Of a stretch of DNA of 64,000 nucleotides, positions 21,201-32,020 are shown in pieces (the first letter of the stretch is position 1; each line of letters starts with the position of its first letter). Under the pieces are notes generated by a model that saw only the letters and a program-made list of their open reading frames with translations, was not told the DNA's origin and made no database searches. The stretch lies in assembly GCA_013398175.1 (NCBI GenBank), contig VZRZ01002226.1:193835-257834 (forward strand), written 5' to 3'. The stretch comes from Climacteris rufus. Taxonomy: Eukaryota > Chordata > Aves > Passeriformes > Climacteridae. The position numbers and the translations under genes are program-made.

Positions 21201-24200
21201 AGCGAGAGAGGAAGAGTCTTCACAATTTTTTTTTCCTGCATGTGTTACAAACTTGTACTAAGGGCATTCAGGACATATGAGGTCAAATTGCCTCCTGTGT
21301 GAGAAAAGCCCATGATCTAATTCTCCCTTAATACTTTTCCAGTATAGCAGTGGATTAAATGTAGGAAGAGATCTCATTTGGAAGCAGTGATACTGTTTAA
21401 TGGCTGAGCTAGCCATACTTACTTCAGACAAGTCCGGAGAAACTTTATAAACTTTCAGTTTAAAAAAAAAAAGAGAGAGAGAGAAACAAACCATTTTAAG
21501 TGTTGTAATGACAGACAAAAGAAACTGTCCTCAATAAAATGTTGCATTATACCGTCTGAAAAAATTGTCTTACTGATCTGTCATCAGAGCACAGCAATAT
21601 GGCATTTATTTCCTCTCTAAAGTGTCAGGAACAGAGCATCAGCTGTGAACATCAAAATCCGTAGACGTGTATCAGTTTAAAATTCATCTAAGATTCTGGT
21701 CCTTTATTAGAAATGTTATTAGAATTCTCTTATTTGCAGTTATCTTTCAGAAAATCTGGCAACTTGGGGTTAACATTCAGTCAAAAACCTATCATTTTCC
21801 TGCTTCCACCATCCTTCTTTGCTGAAGCAGCCTGACTTGCTGTACAAATGTCATTAGTTCCACAGGGAGCTTCAGACCTTTGAATGTCGCAGAACAGTCT
21901 ATTATTTAGCATTGCTATAAGATAATCTTTTCAACTGCTGTTTTCTGGTGAGAAATCTCAAAGATGAACCTGTAAAGAACAGATGCCTGTTTTCAGTCAC
22001 TCAGGAATTCTGTCAGTTAAGTGACTTTTACCTTTATCCACTGGGACTTTGATTTTTAGACACAGATATCAAGCTAAAAAAACCCATGCTATCACTGACA
22101 AGTTTCATAAAGGTTTGTTTCTCTTTTATTTTCTTCCACGTTTTACAAATCAAAAAACACCCGGTACCTTCATCTGTCTATCATTTCTGGGATGATTTCT
22201 GTTACCAAGAACAGTTATAAATACGTTCTTAACAGAGCACTGTAAGTAATGAAAAATGTAAGCTGAAACAGAAGGATTTCAAAGTATAGTCATATTTCCT
22301 TTTCTCTTTCAAGAATGCCATCTATGTGCAAGAATTTTAAGGTTAATTTTGTCTGCAGCAAATGTTCTTTTCGCACAATGTGATTTACAATAACTTGTTA
22401 AGGTAAAGTTGCCTTTTTAGAAAACGAACACTGGACATATCCATACATCTGCTGTTCTTCTCAGACAAGTTCCCCAAAAGGCCCATCAAAGCAAAAAGTA
22501 GTGAATAATGTTGCATGGTTTGTAAGGCTCTCTCAGGTGTAACTGGTTTGGGTGCAGAAGACATGAGAAGCAGAGTGGAACATGACAGCTCAGACACATT
22601 TTTCCTAATGGTGAACCGAACAAAGAATGTTGTCTTTCCAAGCACAATCCAGAAAAAACCCAAAATGTTACTGTTTACATGAGAGCTTAGAGTGGGTCAA
22701 CGTGCACGTTGTACCAGCTGTCCAGCCACCACAATTCAGTGTTGCTGCTGTCCCCCCTCTGTCCGTGTCCAGTATTTTCAATGGAGTCAAGCAGGCAGCA
22801 GTGAAACCCAGAGCAGAAGCAGACGGTGCATTGTATCCTCATCACATCTCAGGTCAGAATGACTTCTCATAGCAATATGGATATTTACAGCAGTTAGCCA
22901 TCAAAAAAAATCATACGTGTAATCTCTACTGAGAGCCAGGAAATATGTTTTCTTTTGCTGTAATTTGGTCTTGTACATAGAACCAAAAGGAGGCAGGTGA
23001 TGTGCTTCAAATACAGAAACAGAAAATTATTCTCCAAAAATTATTCCTTCCAAAGAAGGAATAACAAAGTCATTTGAATAAATTAAAACTCTTATGTCTA
23101 ATACTCTTGAGACAGGGACTCCATACTTCAGTCTTGTCTTGTGTTCTTGGATGCAGAAATTTTCCAAAAATCCACTTGTCTTTAACTTTAAAAGTTTTCT
23201 TTCCCAAGAGAAGTATTTTGCTATGAGTATTTGGCAATGTTTTTTAAGATAACTTTATTTTCCAATCTTAACCTCCCCTGGTGCAACTTGAGCCCATTTT
23301 CTCTCAACCTTGAGAAAATTATACAACAGTTCCTCTAGAACTCTAGCACAAGCAAAAGCAGTCACCCTCTGACCTCCTACTTGCAGATGCCCTTTTTCCC
23401 TGTTTGGCACTATGATCCATTTTTTTGTGGTGATAACTCATGCAAAGCTATTTAGACATCCGTGGTCATGCTGGCAAAAGCACAAAACGGTATAAATTGA
23501 AGACTTGCAAACTTTAAGCAGAAAGGTAAATCAAGGTATCAATAAAGAGATGACAAAATAAAAATTATTATTATAATGTACCAGCACATGGAATATTGAT
23601 TAAAGATTGGTGTGTTTCAAGACAGCTTTGGCAGAAATGAAAAGGTCAAGGGAAAGGCAATTAAAATGATTAGAAATATCTCACTTTCAAAAGGATGTCT
23701 GCCTACAAGACTGTGATGCTTGTAATACTCTCAGGCTTGCTTGGGGCTAGAGATCACAGAAACTAATCTGTAAAAGAACAGATGAATGACTGGCAACTAG
23801 CTAGCATTAATTTTCATAACATCACAAGCAATCTTCAGTCAGGAGCTGATCAGGTTTCATTCCTCTTATATGAAACCCCAGAGCCTGGACTTTCATGTCC
23901 CCAGAGCAACTGCAGACATCTGTACATACACATATAGAAAAAATGTGTTTCAGATGTCTGCAGCTGGAAATTTTCAGTTGTAATAAATAGAGTTATTATT
24001 TTTATGAACAAAGAGCACTAAGAAATCACAGAGATTAAATTACACAAGTAACAATTTATTCTGTCCAAACAAGTAGTGTTACTTGTGGGAAATATTCATA
24101 AATCAGTATTGATTACACTTCTGCTTCTGACTAATTAGATCTACACACTTTCAGTTAAAATGTCATGAGTGTAACACATACAAGTGCCCTACAGGACTTC

Positions 24201-25075
24201 AGGAATATACTTTATTATGAAGCTTATCCAATGAAAATTTCTTTCTTTGGAGAAGCAAACTCTACTACCTCAGGTGATAAAGCAACATTACCATACTCCA
24301 TTCTGCAGTACTATGCAGACCATTATTCAAATGGAATTATTGAATGGAGAAAAATCATCATCATTAAACGTTAAAATATTACCGAGGTTCCCAGGTGTGA
24401 AAAATAGAATAATGGGAAGAAAAAGAAAAACACAAAATTTTACTCATAGTGAGCTATGCCTGAGTCAGCATGCCTTTGAATGGTTTCTTTGATTAGGGAG
24501 GGAAGTTGATTTAGGATATCTAGCTGATTGATACATTTCTTTATTTGTTGTGAGGTAAGTTTTTAGTGTCTTTACTGTCCCATCTGTGATTTGTTATCTC
24601 ATTTCATTAATTCTGACTGCTTGAGACTAGTCTTTCTAGTTATCATTTCAACTTGACTGTTTGTTTTCATGGAAAAAACCATGTATTTATTGATGTATTT
24701 GAGGCAGATTTTAGAATCCTATAAGGGATTTTTTTTTAAATTTTTTAATAGGGATAAGGAACTTGTCACTATTATGAAAAGAAAAACAAAAAGGAATGTA
24801 TCACTTAACAAAAAAGAAAAAAATTCAGGCTTGAAGAAAGATAGAGGTTAAACTACCAAGGCATAGGACTGGGAAAGAAAGATAAGTGAAAGAATAGGGA
24901 ATATGCAGATATTTCATTAAAAGATAGGGAATAAAAAGTGACTTCAGATGGGAGCTAACAGAAGTAATTCTAATAGACAAAGCTGAGGAGCCTACAAAAC
25001 ATTGTGTTGTTTGAAACTCATTTGTAGCAAAGTGATTATCTTTAATTTAATGAGGTAAATATTCTAAACTTAGAT
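18201..25075. other. Unclassified DNA, transposon-poor
   Basis: Almost 7 kb without a confident element. A CT tract followed by T and C runs lies at 18362-18390, and an A/GA tract at about 21461-21485. A stretch at about 20715-20790 (GCTGTATGACTTTAGACAG...) weakly recalls a second MIR core. No exon was recognised. Confidence 0.45.
18362..18390. repeat. CT microsatellite with T and C runs
   Basis: Eight CT units, then eight T and five C: a short polypyrimidine tract. Confidence 0.95.
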
Positions 25076-25685
25076 TGTGTGTTGACCCTTTCTGGATGCC
25101 AGGTGATCACAAAAACTGCTCTATCACTTCCCTCCTCAACTGGGTAGGAGAGGGAAAATATAATGATAGACATGTAAGCTGAGATAACAGCAGGGAGAAA
25201 TCACTCAACAGTTACTGTCATGGGCAAAAAAGATCCAGCTCGGGGAAATTAATTTAATTTATTGCTAATCAAATCACAGTAAGATAATGAGAAATAAAAC
25301 AGATGTTAAAAACACCTTCACCCCACCCCTTCTTCCTTCCCAATCTTAACTTTATTCTTAATTCTCTACCTGCTTCTCCCAGGTGTCACAGGAAGATGGG
25401 GAATGGGTATTATGATCATACCTTTTCTCTGCCATGCCTTCCTCTGCAGGGGAAGATCTTCTCACAGTGTTCCCCAGCTGGGCCCTTCCCATGGGTCACA
25501 GTCTTCCATGAACTTCTCCAATGTGAGTGTTTCCCAGGGGTTGGAGTTCTTCACAAACCGCTTCAGCGTGGGTTGCTTCCATCTGATGCAGCCCTTCAGG
25601 AAAGAACTGCTCCAGCCTGGTGTTGTGACCCACCTCTGAGGCATGGAACCAGGTCCATTGTTAAAGGGTCCCTACAGGTGGATTA
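25076..25685 (-). mobile_element. ERV LTR, family C, 3' half, reversed
   Basis: The plus strand starts TGTGTGTTGACCC. It runs through GGATGCCAGGTG, GCTCTATCACTTCCCTCCTC, GCTGAGATAACAG, a TCATGGGCAAAA block, and GGGGAAATTAATTTAATTTATTG (reverse of the LTR AATAAATTAA polyadenylation region). A GC-rich section with imperfect 45-50 bp tandem units follows (about 25490-25640). This is the reverse complement of the 8632-9042 copy, extended further upstream. The 5' half of the LTR is absent. A 127-codon plus-strand frame (25303-25686) lies wholly in this LTR and is not a gene. Confidence 0.85.
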
Positions 25686-27302
25686 AAGCAAAATAACACT
25701 AAATAATCAATACAACAATGAATATTATTTAGAACAACTGCTGTTCAGTGCTATTCAAGGGATTCTAAAAATAATTAATCTGAGAGTTTTTAGAGGAACA
25801 GAGACAGGTGAATGTTTTTGTGATGCAAATGAGATAATTGATCTAGATTACCTACTTGTAACATCAAAGCAAGACTAAAAAAAATATTGGTTTTATTCAT
25901 GAAAAAAACAATCACTGTAGGACATACAGGAAAAGACTTGGACCATCTTCATGGTTAACCAGATAGTGTGATCTGTCTGTGTGATGTCATGGCAAAAATA
26001 TCTGACATTACATAAGAATTTAGTGATGCAAACTCAAGAAGTCAGAGCTGCCTGTAACCTTCGAGTGTCAGATAAGGCCAAAGTCAGAAAGCACAAATAG
26101 GAATATATCATGCAATTTTAACAAAAATTGACTTAGATAAACATAGCACTTTATCAAAGGGTGCAGTAACGTCCATACCCACCTTCTCTCCCATTTTTGA
26201 AGTTATTGAGAAATTGTGTGTCTCTGAATACACCATTTATTTCAGATTCAGTTCTTAGGCCAGATATAGGAATTACTAGGTGAATTTTGTGCCTTGTGAC
26301 AGAATCAGTCACACAGACATATGTTCAATACCTGTTCATATAGCAAATTCACTGAAAATACTTTTTTTCACAGTTGTGAAATAGTATTTCAATTTAACAT
26401 GAGGTGCTTATAGTGGTAATTTAAAAGTATATGATCCAAATGGTGTAGTTTTCACAAACTCTGAAGTCTAAGAAAACCCAACAACTGTCCCTGAGACTAC
26501 ATTTTCCCAGTCTCTTGTGAAAAACATCCTTCAGACAAGAAATTCAGAAGAATTATATTGCTTCATAATTCTAAACTATAGAAACTAACACAAGTGATTA
26601 ATAACTAGTGCTTAGAAGCCAAGAGACAGGATGCAACTTTTCTTTGCACTTATTGTTTATTTAGATTACAGCACTACATCCCATTGCTTAAAGTATAAAA
26701 TATTATCAAAGATAATGCTGTTTTCTTCATCTTCACCTTGAATAATATCTATTTTAAAGATGTAATACTATTAGTTGTAATCTCTGTGGAACAAATCTGT
26801 ATTTGTATGGGAAAATGCATAACGTTTTTCTTAGTTCTAGCTCATTTAAAAGGATTTGATATGTCACAAGTCATATTGTCACTTCCAATGTGAAGTTCCA
26901 CATCAGTTCCTTGTCACTGATTTGTTATCATGGAATAAACCAGGTTAATTATATACAGATATATTCATTAATAAATTATTATTTATTCTCCTAATTAATT
27001 TTCTTTTCAGTAGCGTACCCAAACAGAAGTTCTGTGTCTGATAATTTTATGGAAATCGTCTGAAAAAATACAGCTGAAGGTTATTTTTGGGTTACTTTCA
27101 GTGATTATCCCTGGAATTTTTTAATTATTTAAAAAAAATGAGCCATTATTTTCTTCCTTTCTTGTGTATTTCATTATGCTACTCTTACATTATAGGAGAA
27201 GCAGTCAATAGTATGTATTGCACACTCTTAAGAAGAGACAGGTTGAATTTTTTAAGGGCATGAACATTACCAATAACTTGAAGTTGTTTTTATTTTACTT
27301 TG
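25686..27302. other. Unclassified AT-rich DNA
   Basis: No recognisable element, exon or RNA gene. It ends at the target duplication of the family B LTR. Confidence 0.5.
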
Positions 27303-27307
27303 AAAGG
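27303..27307. repeat. Target-site duplication, left copy (AAAGG)
   Basis: Identical to 28412-28416 directly outside the other end of the family B LTR. Confidence 0.85.
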
Positions 27308-28411
27308 TGTGGTAGTTTCAGGGGATCTGGCTTTTTGGGTGTGGTAGGGGCCAAAAGATGGCTCCTGTAAAGAGCTGCCAGAAGCTTCCATAGCTGTCCA
27401 GTCAGGGCCTATCTCTGATGTCTCCTGAAAGATAGATGTCCTGTAAGCCACAGCTGGGCAAATTAGGAAGGAAGGTAATGCCTCTGTGACAACATATTTA
27501 AGAAACAAACTCAGGAGTAGGCACACACGCACCATGTAGCTACAGCCATGTAGTCATGTAGTTGTAGATAGGCAGGGAAACAAGGAGTACAGCATGTAGA
27601 AAAACAACAGATATGGATACCAGCAAAGCCAGCCAAGAAGAAGGAGGGAGGAGGAGGAGGTCCTTTAATCATAGGAGCTGAAACATCTTTGTGGCCTGTG
27701 GTAAGGGACTGTAACAAATGTAGTGTTTCCCTGCACCCTGAGGGTCCATGAAGGAGCCAGGATCCACCACACTACGGGGCAGAAAGGAGTGAACTCCTAC
27801 AGGAGAGACTGTGGTCTGGTGGGAATTAGCATGATTGACGAGGCCTTTGCTCCTGGAGACTGAAGGGAGTCAATTAAGTTAAAAAAAGCCTGGTTTTATT
27901 CCTACCCTAAGAGGGACCAGCTCAGCTGTGGGAGACCGATGGGGTGGCGACAGAGTCCAGGCAGGCTGCCTGCCAACTTTTGCGACCCTGCCACAGTGCC
28001 AGAAAGAGAGAAAGGAGAAGAAAAAACCCAACCTGCTTTTTAGATATTTTGCTAAGAAGAGAAAACATCTGAGGAATGAACTGACTAAGACAAAATCCCG
28101 GTTCTCCTTACTTTCTGAGGGCAGGAGGGAGGGCAGTGGGCTGCTGCTGGTGGGGGGAAGAAAAGAGAAAGAGTGTTTAAAAAGATGTTTTTGCTTGCTC
28201 TTTTAACTCTGTAATAAATTCACTTAATTATCTTTCAAGTTTTGAGCCTGTTTTAGTCTGCTGTAATTAGGGAGTTTTCTCCTCTCTCAGTGTTCTTATC
28301 TCAGCTTGGTAACACATTCCTTTCCCCCTGTCCGTCTGTAGAGGGAGGGGGGAAGGGGGAAAAGAGGCTCTCATGGATGCTTTGGCAGTCAGCCAGGGCT
28401 AAACCACAACA
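27308..28411 (+). mobile_element. Complete ERV solo LTR, family B (1.1 kb)
   Basis: The element begins TGTGGTAG and ends ACCACAACA, giving a good terminal inverted repeat. It is flanked on both sides by the 5-bp direct repeat AAAGG (27303-27307 and 28412-28416), the target duplication expected of LTR integration. A TATA-like ATATTTAAG lies near 27494 and an AATAAA signal at 28213-28218, so it reads plus. Its 5' third resembles the start of family C (GAGCTGCCAGAAGCTTCC, GCCTCTGTGACAACATATTTAAG). No gag, pol or env lies beside it, so it is a solo LTR left by LTR-LTR recombination. A 5-bp duplication is typical of class III (ERVL-type) elements; that class call is inference. Confidence 0.9.
28213..28218 (+). 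promoter_or_regulatory. LTR polyadenylation signal AATAAA
   Basis: Canonical hexamer within family B, about 190 bp before the LTR 3' end. Confidence 0.6.
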
Positions 28412-28416
28412 AAAGG
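28412..28416. repeat. Target-site duplication, right copy (AAAGG)
   Basis: Identical to 27303-27307. It marks a clean single insertion. Confidence 0.85.
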
Positions 28417-30407
28417 TTAGTCCAGTTACGCAGTTTTCAATAATATTGTTTAACTTCTTTAGAAAGAAATCCCTAATCTGTTAGGAAGATACTTTTTTTT
28501 TCCTATCTTCTCTTCATTGACGACCAAAGGATCCTCTCTTGAAATTTTGAAAATTATAATATCTCATCAACTAACAGTTTCAGAACAATTGCGTTTCATA
28601 TTTTAGTAGATATAGTCTCTCTGGAATCCTGCCACAATGAGAATTATATGCACCATCAAAAAGAATAACACTTTTTATTCTCAATAAAACCATCCATGTA
28701 AAATCCTGCTTGATTTTCTCTGCACATAAATTTTAATATATGAGAATAACAGTTAGCAGTATTGACTATTTTTTTTTTTTTTAGTTTTTAGTTTTCTTGA
28801 GAATCCATATACCATTACAGTACAGTATTGACCTCTGCCCAAAGCAAAATCAACCAAATTGATTTCACAAGCCACAAAATCTATCAAGATGTTAATATAT
28901 TACTAATTGAATAAGTGGTTAAATAAGTGAACCTCATAGTAAACACAAGAGCTCAATACACTTAAAACCCAAAGGTCTGGTAAAGGAAATTGCACGAGCA
29001 AATTTAGTTTTAACCCGGAGACTGCATTATCCATATGTGAGGTAGGTCAGTGTAAAGAACACAGTATTGTCTCAATGTCATAAATGCTCTCCCTCAAAAT
29101 CAGTGTAAATATGTGGAGGGTGACATTCCTAAATGTCGACCAGAAACCACCGGAAACTTAGGTGACAGTGAGTATAAAATCCTACCACATTCTCCGATTG
29201 CATGTAGAGATGCAACCTTTCTTTCCCCTCTACTCAAAGATGAGCTGTGTATCGCAACTTTGGCATCAAGTCATGGTAATGAACACTAAACAGTGTTTGA
29301 TACAGAATGATAACCTTACAGAGTTTTTTTTCCTTGTTCTAATCCAATGTATTCCATTGAAAACTTCTTCTGAAGATCCTCACACTTTCTGTTCTGCCAC
29401 ACGCCAATATGTTAACTTATCTAATGCTTAAAATTATTAACACAAGGTACGAGAACCTGAGTAGGTTCACACAGCTGCCCTAACATAAAAATGGGTAAAG
29501 CCTGTGATGCAGGAGGGCTAACTTATGTGTCTTTCCTGGTCTCCTTGTCTGCATGCTAATTCTATCACTTGGGCAAAAAATCAGAAAGTTTGTTTTTAAA
29601 GATTCTGTTACCTTCATTGTTGCCTTGAGTAGCAGTGAAGGAGTTGACAGATTGCCGGTTCCTATTTGTAGTCAGCGAAACTCCTTTTATATCTCATTCT
29701 CTGCCGGAAAAGAAAAGGAAGCTAGTCAGTCAAGAAGTTATAGTACAGCATTCAGGAAAGCAGAAAAAGAAGTGGGAGACAAAGGGAGCTGATTGCCGGA
29801 GTTCGTTATTCCCAAGGAATTGAGTACAGGCAGAAGTAAGTTAGAGCTCAGAATAGTCAGGGCATGTGAAGGAGAATCACAAAAAGCGCTACTTATATTG
29901 ATAAAAACCCTCTGCAATTCAAGTCAATTTCTCTTGCTGCAAAAGTGAATCTATTTTTGTCTTCTAAATACTGTGTGATTTTTAAAATTAAACTCTTGTT
30001 TCAACTTTTAAATTTCTTCTTTTTGTTCCTCAAGACTTTTAAATAAAAATCTGGTAGCATCACTTTCATGCCTTCCTCACTTTTTGTGTTTGTCTTTCCT
30101 TTTTGTGCTCTGTAACTTTTCAAATATCTTCTTTAACTTCAGAAGCATTAGCCACTGCTAAAATTACAGTTCTTCAGAAGATTCGTCACAGAAATAAAAT
30201 AGGGAACTTTAGTCCTTGCTTAATAAAACCTTTCTATTCAGAGTGAAAATCAGCAAAGAGCAGTGTTCACATCCTAAGGAATCTTAGACAGATGTAGATA
30301 GGTCCCCTCTAAATTTAGGAGGTGACATAAAATTGATTTGTAGAACTAAAGAGAAGAGAAGAAATACCAGCAAAGCGAGGTTAAAAGAATTTTATGCACT
30401 TCTGTAT
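28417..30407. other. Unclassified AT-rich DNA
   Basis: A 14-base T run lies near 28770-28784. Nothing else is recognised. Short frames at 29162-29431 and 29553-29823 show no family resemblance. Confidence 0.5.
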
Positions 30408-30622
30408 GGAGACAACCACTCACATTAGAAAAAATTCTTGCCAAGTGTTGGAACAGGCTGCCCAGAAAAGTGGTTGAGTCACCATCCCTGGAAGTATTTC
30501 AAAGACATGTAGATGGGACTCTCAGGGATATGGTTTAGTGGTGGACTTGGCAGTTCTGGATTTATAGATGGATGCATCGATTTTAAAGGTCTTTTCCAAC
30601 CTAAATGATTCTAATTCTATTC
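30408..30622 (+). mobile_element. CR1 LINE 3' end
   Basis: The order of blocks is the CR1 3' untranslated region: GGAACAGGCTGCCCAGAAAAG, GGTTGAGTCACCATCCCTGGA, TTCAAAGACATGTAGATGGGA, GGTTTAGTGG, and the end GGTCTTTTCCAACCTAAATG followed by ATTCTA repeats. It is 5'-truncated as usual and of the same type as 48140-48362. Confidence 0.93.
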
Positions 30623-31254
30623 CCTGTCTCCTTGTGTGCACTGCTTGCTTCATTGAGACCTTGCCAATTAAAAGACCTTCATTGACCTAGCCAATTAAAA
30701 GGCATAAGATTTCTCTGACTGGCTAAGCCACTATACAATAGCAATTTCTGCTTCATCAGCTCTTGCTTAACTAATTACCTCTGCCTCCTTGAGAGGTTGT
30801 CATGGTCAGGTAACACATATCTATTTATTTGCTATTTTCTTCTTCCTTTCTGTCCTCCCCCATTCATAGGCCTCAGACTTTATTTGATGCATCTTCAATG
30901 TTAGATAAGTTCTTGAGTATGACACATCATCACTATGACTTTTATGAAATGTGTGTAATTTCCACAGAAAAGAAGCCATCTGAAGTATTGTAGATTAATA
31001 TTGCTATCAATATAAATTGTACTATTATCTGTCATATATAGATAGATGTTATTTTCCATTCATTTGCAAGGTAATATATAGATGTTTATAATATAAAGCC
31101 ATATGAAATAAATATTTTAAACAATTGGGGTATTTATGTTAAAATGGAAAAAATTCAGAAGAGATATGCAACAAAATTTTCAAATGTATGAGAGGATTTT
31201 TAAGGAGGGAATGTCTGTCTGTTCAATGAAATTGCCAAAGAAAGAACAAACACT
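30623..31254. other. Unclassified AT-rich DNA between two CR1 tails
   Basis: An imperfect local duplication of a CCAATTAAAAG segment (about 30665 and 30690) is visible. There is nothing else to report. Confidence 0.45.
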
Positions 31255-31488
31255 AAGTTGCTTTAAATTGCATTAAATAAGATTTAGTTTAGATATCAGA
31301 GAACCTTTTAGTAATTGTAACATTAGGGAAACAATGGAGTTGCCTGGGGAAGTTGTGAAATCTTACATGGGTCTTCATAAATTTCATCCTGAGCATGTGT
31401 TAAGAATCACATAGATATTGTTGTTCATTCCTAGAGGCAAATCTTGCACTAGTGACCTCCTGAAGTCCCTTTTAGTTCTGTGTTATTC
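31255..31488 (+). mobile_element. Degraded CR1 LINE 3' end
   Basis: The stretch shows the CR1 tail in the right order but strongly diverged: TTTAGTTTAGATATCAG...AACC, GGAGTTGCCTGGGGAAGTTGTG, then TGACCTCCTGAAGTCCCTTTTAG and GTTATTCATG at the end. It is older than the other CR1 tails here by eye. A family C LTR starts at or within its terminal repeat. Confidence 0.7.
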
Positions 31489-32020
31489 ATGTTCTATTTG
31501 GAGGAGTGTTGAAGAGAGGAAAGGAGGGCTACAGGAGTGGATTCTTTGATAAGCTTCCCCCATGTCCAGCAGAACCAAAGACACCTGGATCCAAGATGGA
31601 CCCGCTGCTAGGCTGCCCACATCAGTGATGGTGACAGCACCTCAGAGATACTAGATTTAAGAAAGGATAAAAATGTTCCACAACAGCATCCTGAAGAGAC
31701 GAGGAGAGACAACCCTGCAGACACCAAGATCAGTAAAGAGGGAAGGTGAGGGGGTGCTCCAGGCATCAGAGTGGAGATTCCCCCTCAGCCCATGGTGCAG
31801 ACAGAACATGGTGAGGCAGCTGTGCCCCTGCAGCCCGTGGAGACCCACAGTGGACTTGCAGCCTGTATAGGACTCCATGCTGGAGTTGGTGGATGCCCAA
31901 AAGAAGCTGTGACCCTGTGGGTAGCCTGTGCTGAAGCAGGTTCCTGGCAGGACCTGTGTCCCTATGGAGAGAGAAGCCCATGCTGGGACAGGTTTGCTGG
32001 CAGGACTTGTAACCCTGTCT
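31489..32020 (+). mobile_element. ERV LTR, family C, 5' half
   Basis: The start TGTTCTATTTGGAGGAG is followed by GCTTCCCCCATGTCCAGCAGA, CCAAGATGGACCCGCTGCTAGG, a CCTCAGAGATA...TTTAAG promoter-like block, a GACACCAAGATCAGTAAAGAGGG... section, and then several imperfect ~50-bp units built on CTGCAGCC(T/C)GT and GCTGG.GCAGG (for example 31929-31966 and 31980-32017). The 3' half is missing and the end is abrupt near 32020. The 143-codon minus-strand and 99-codon plus-strand frames lie in these GC-rich repeats and are not genes. Confidence 0.85.

Noticed and set aside
25303..25686. 127-codon plus-strand frame
   Set aside because: Antisense reading of a family C LTR.
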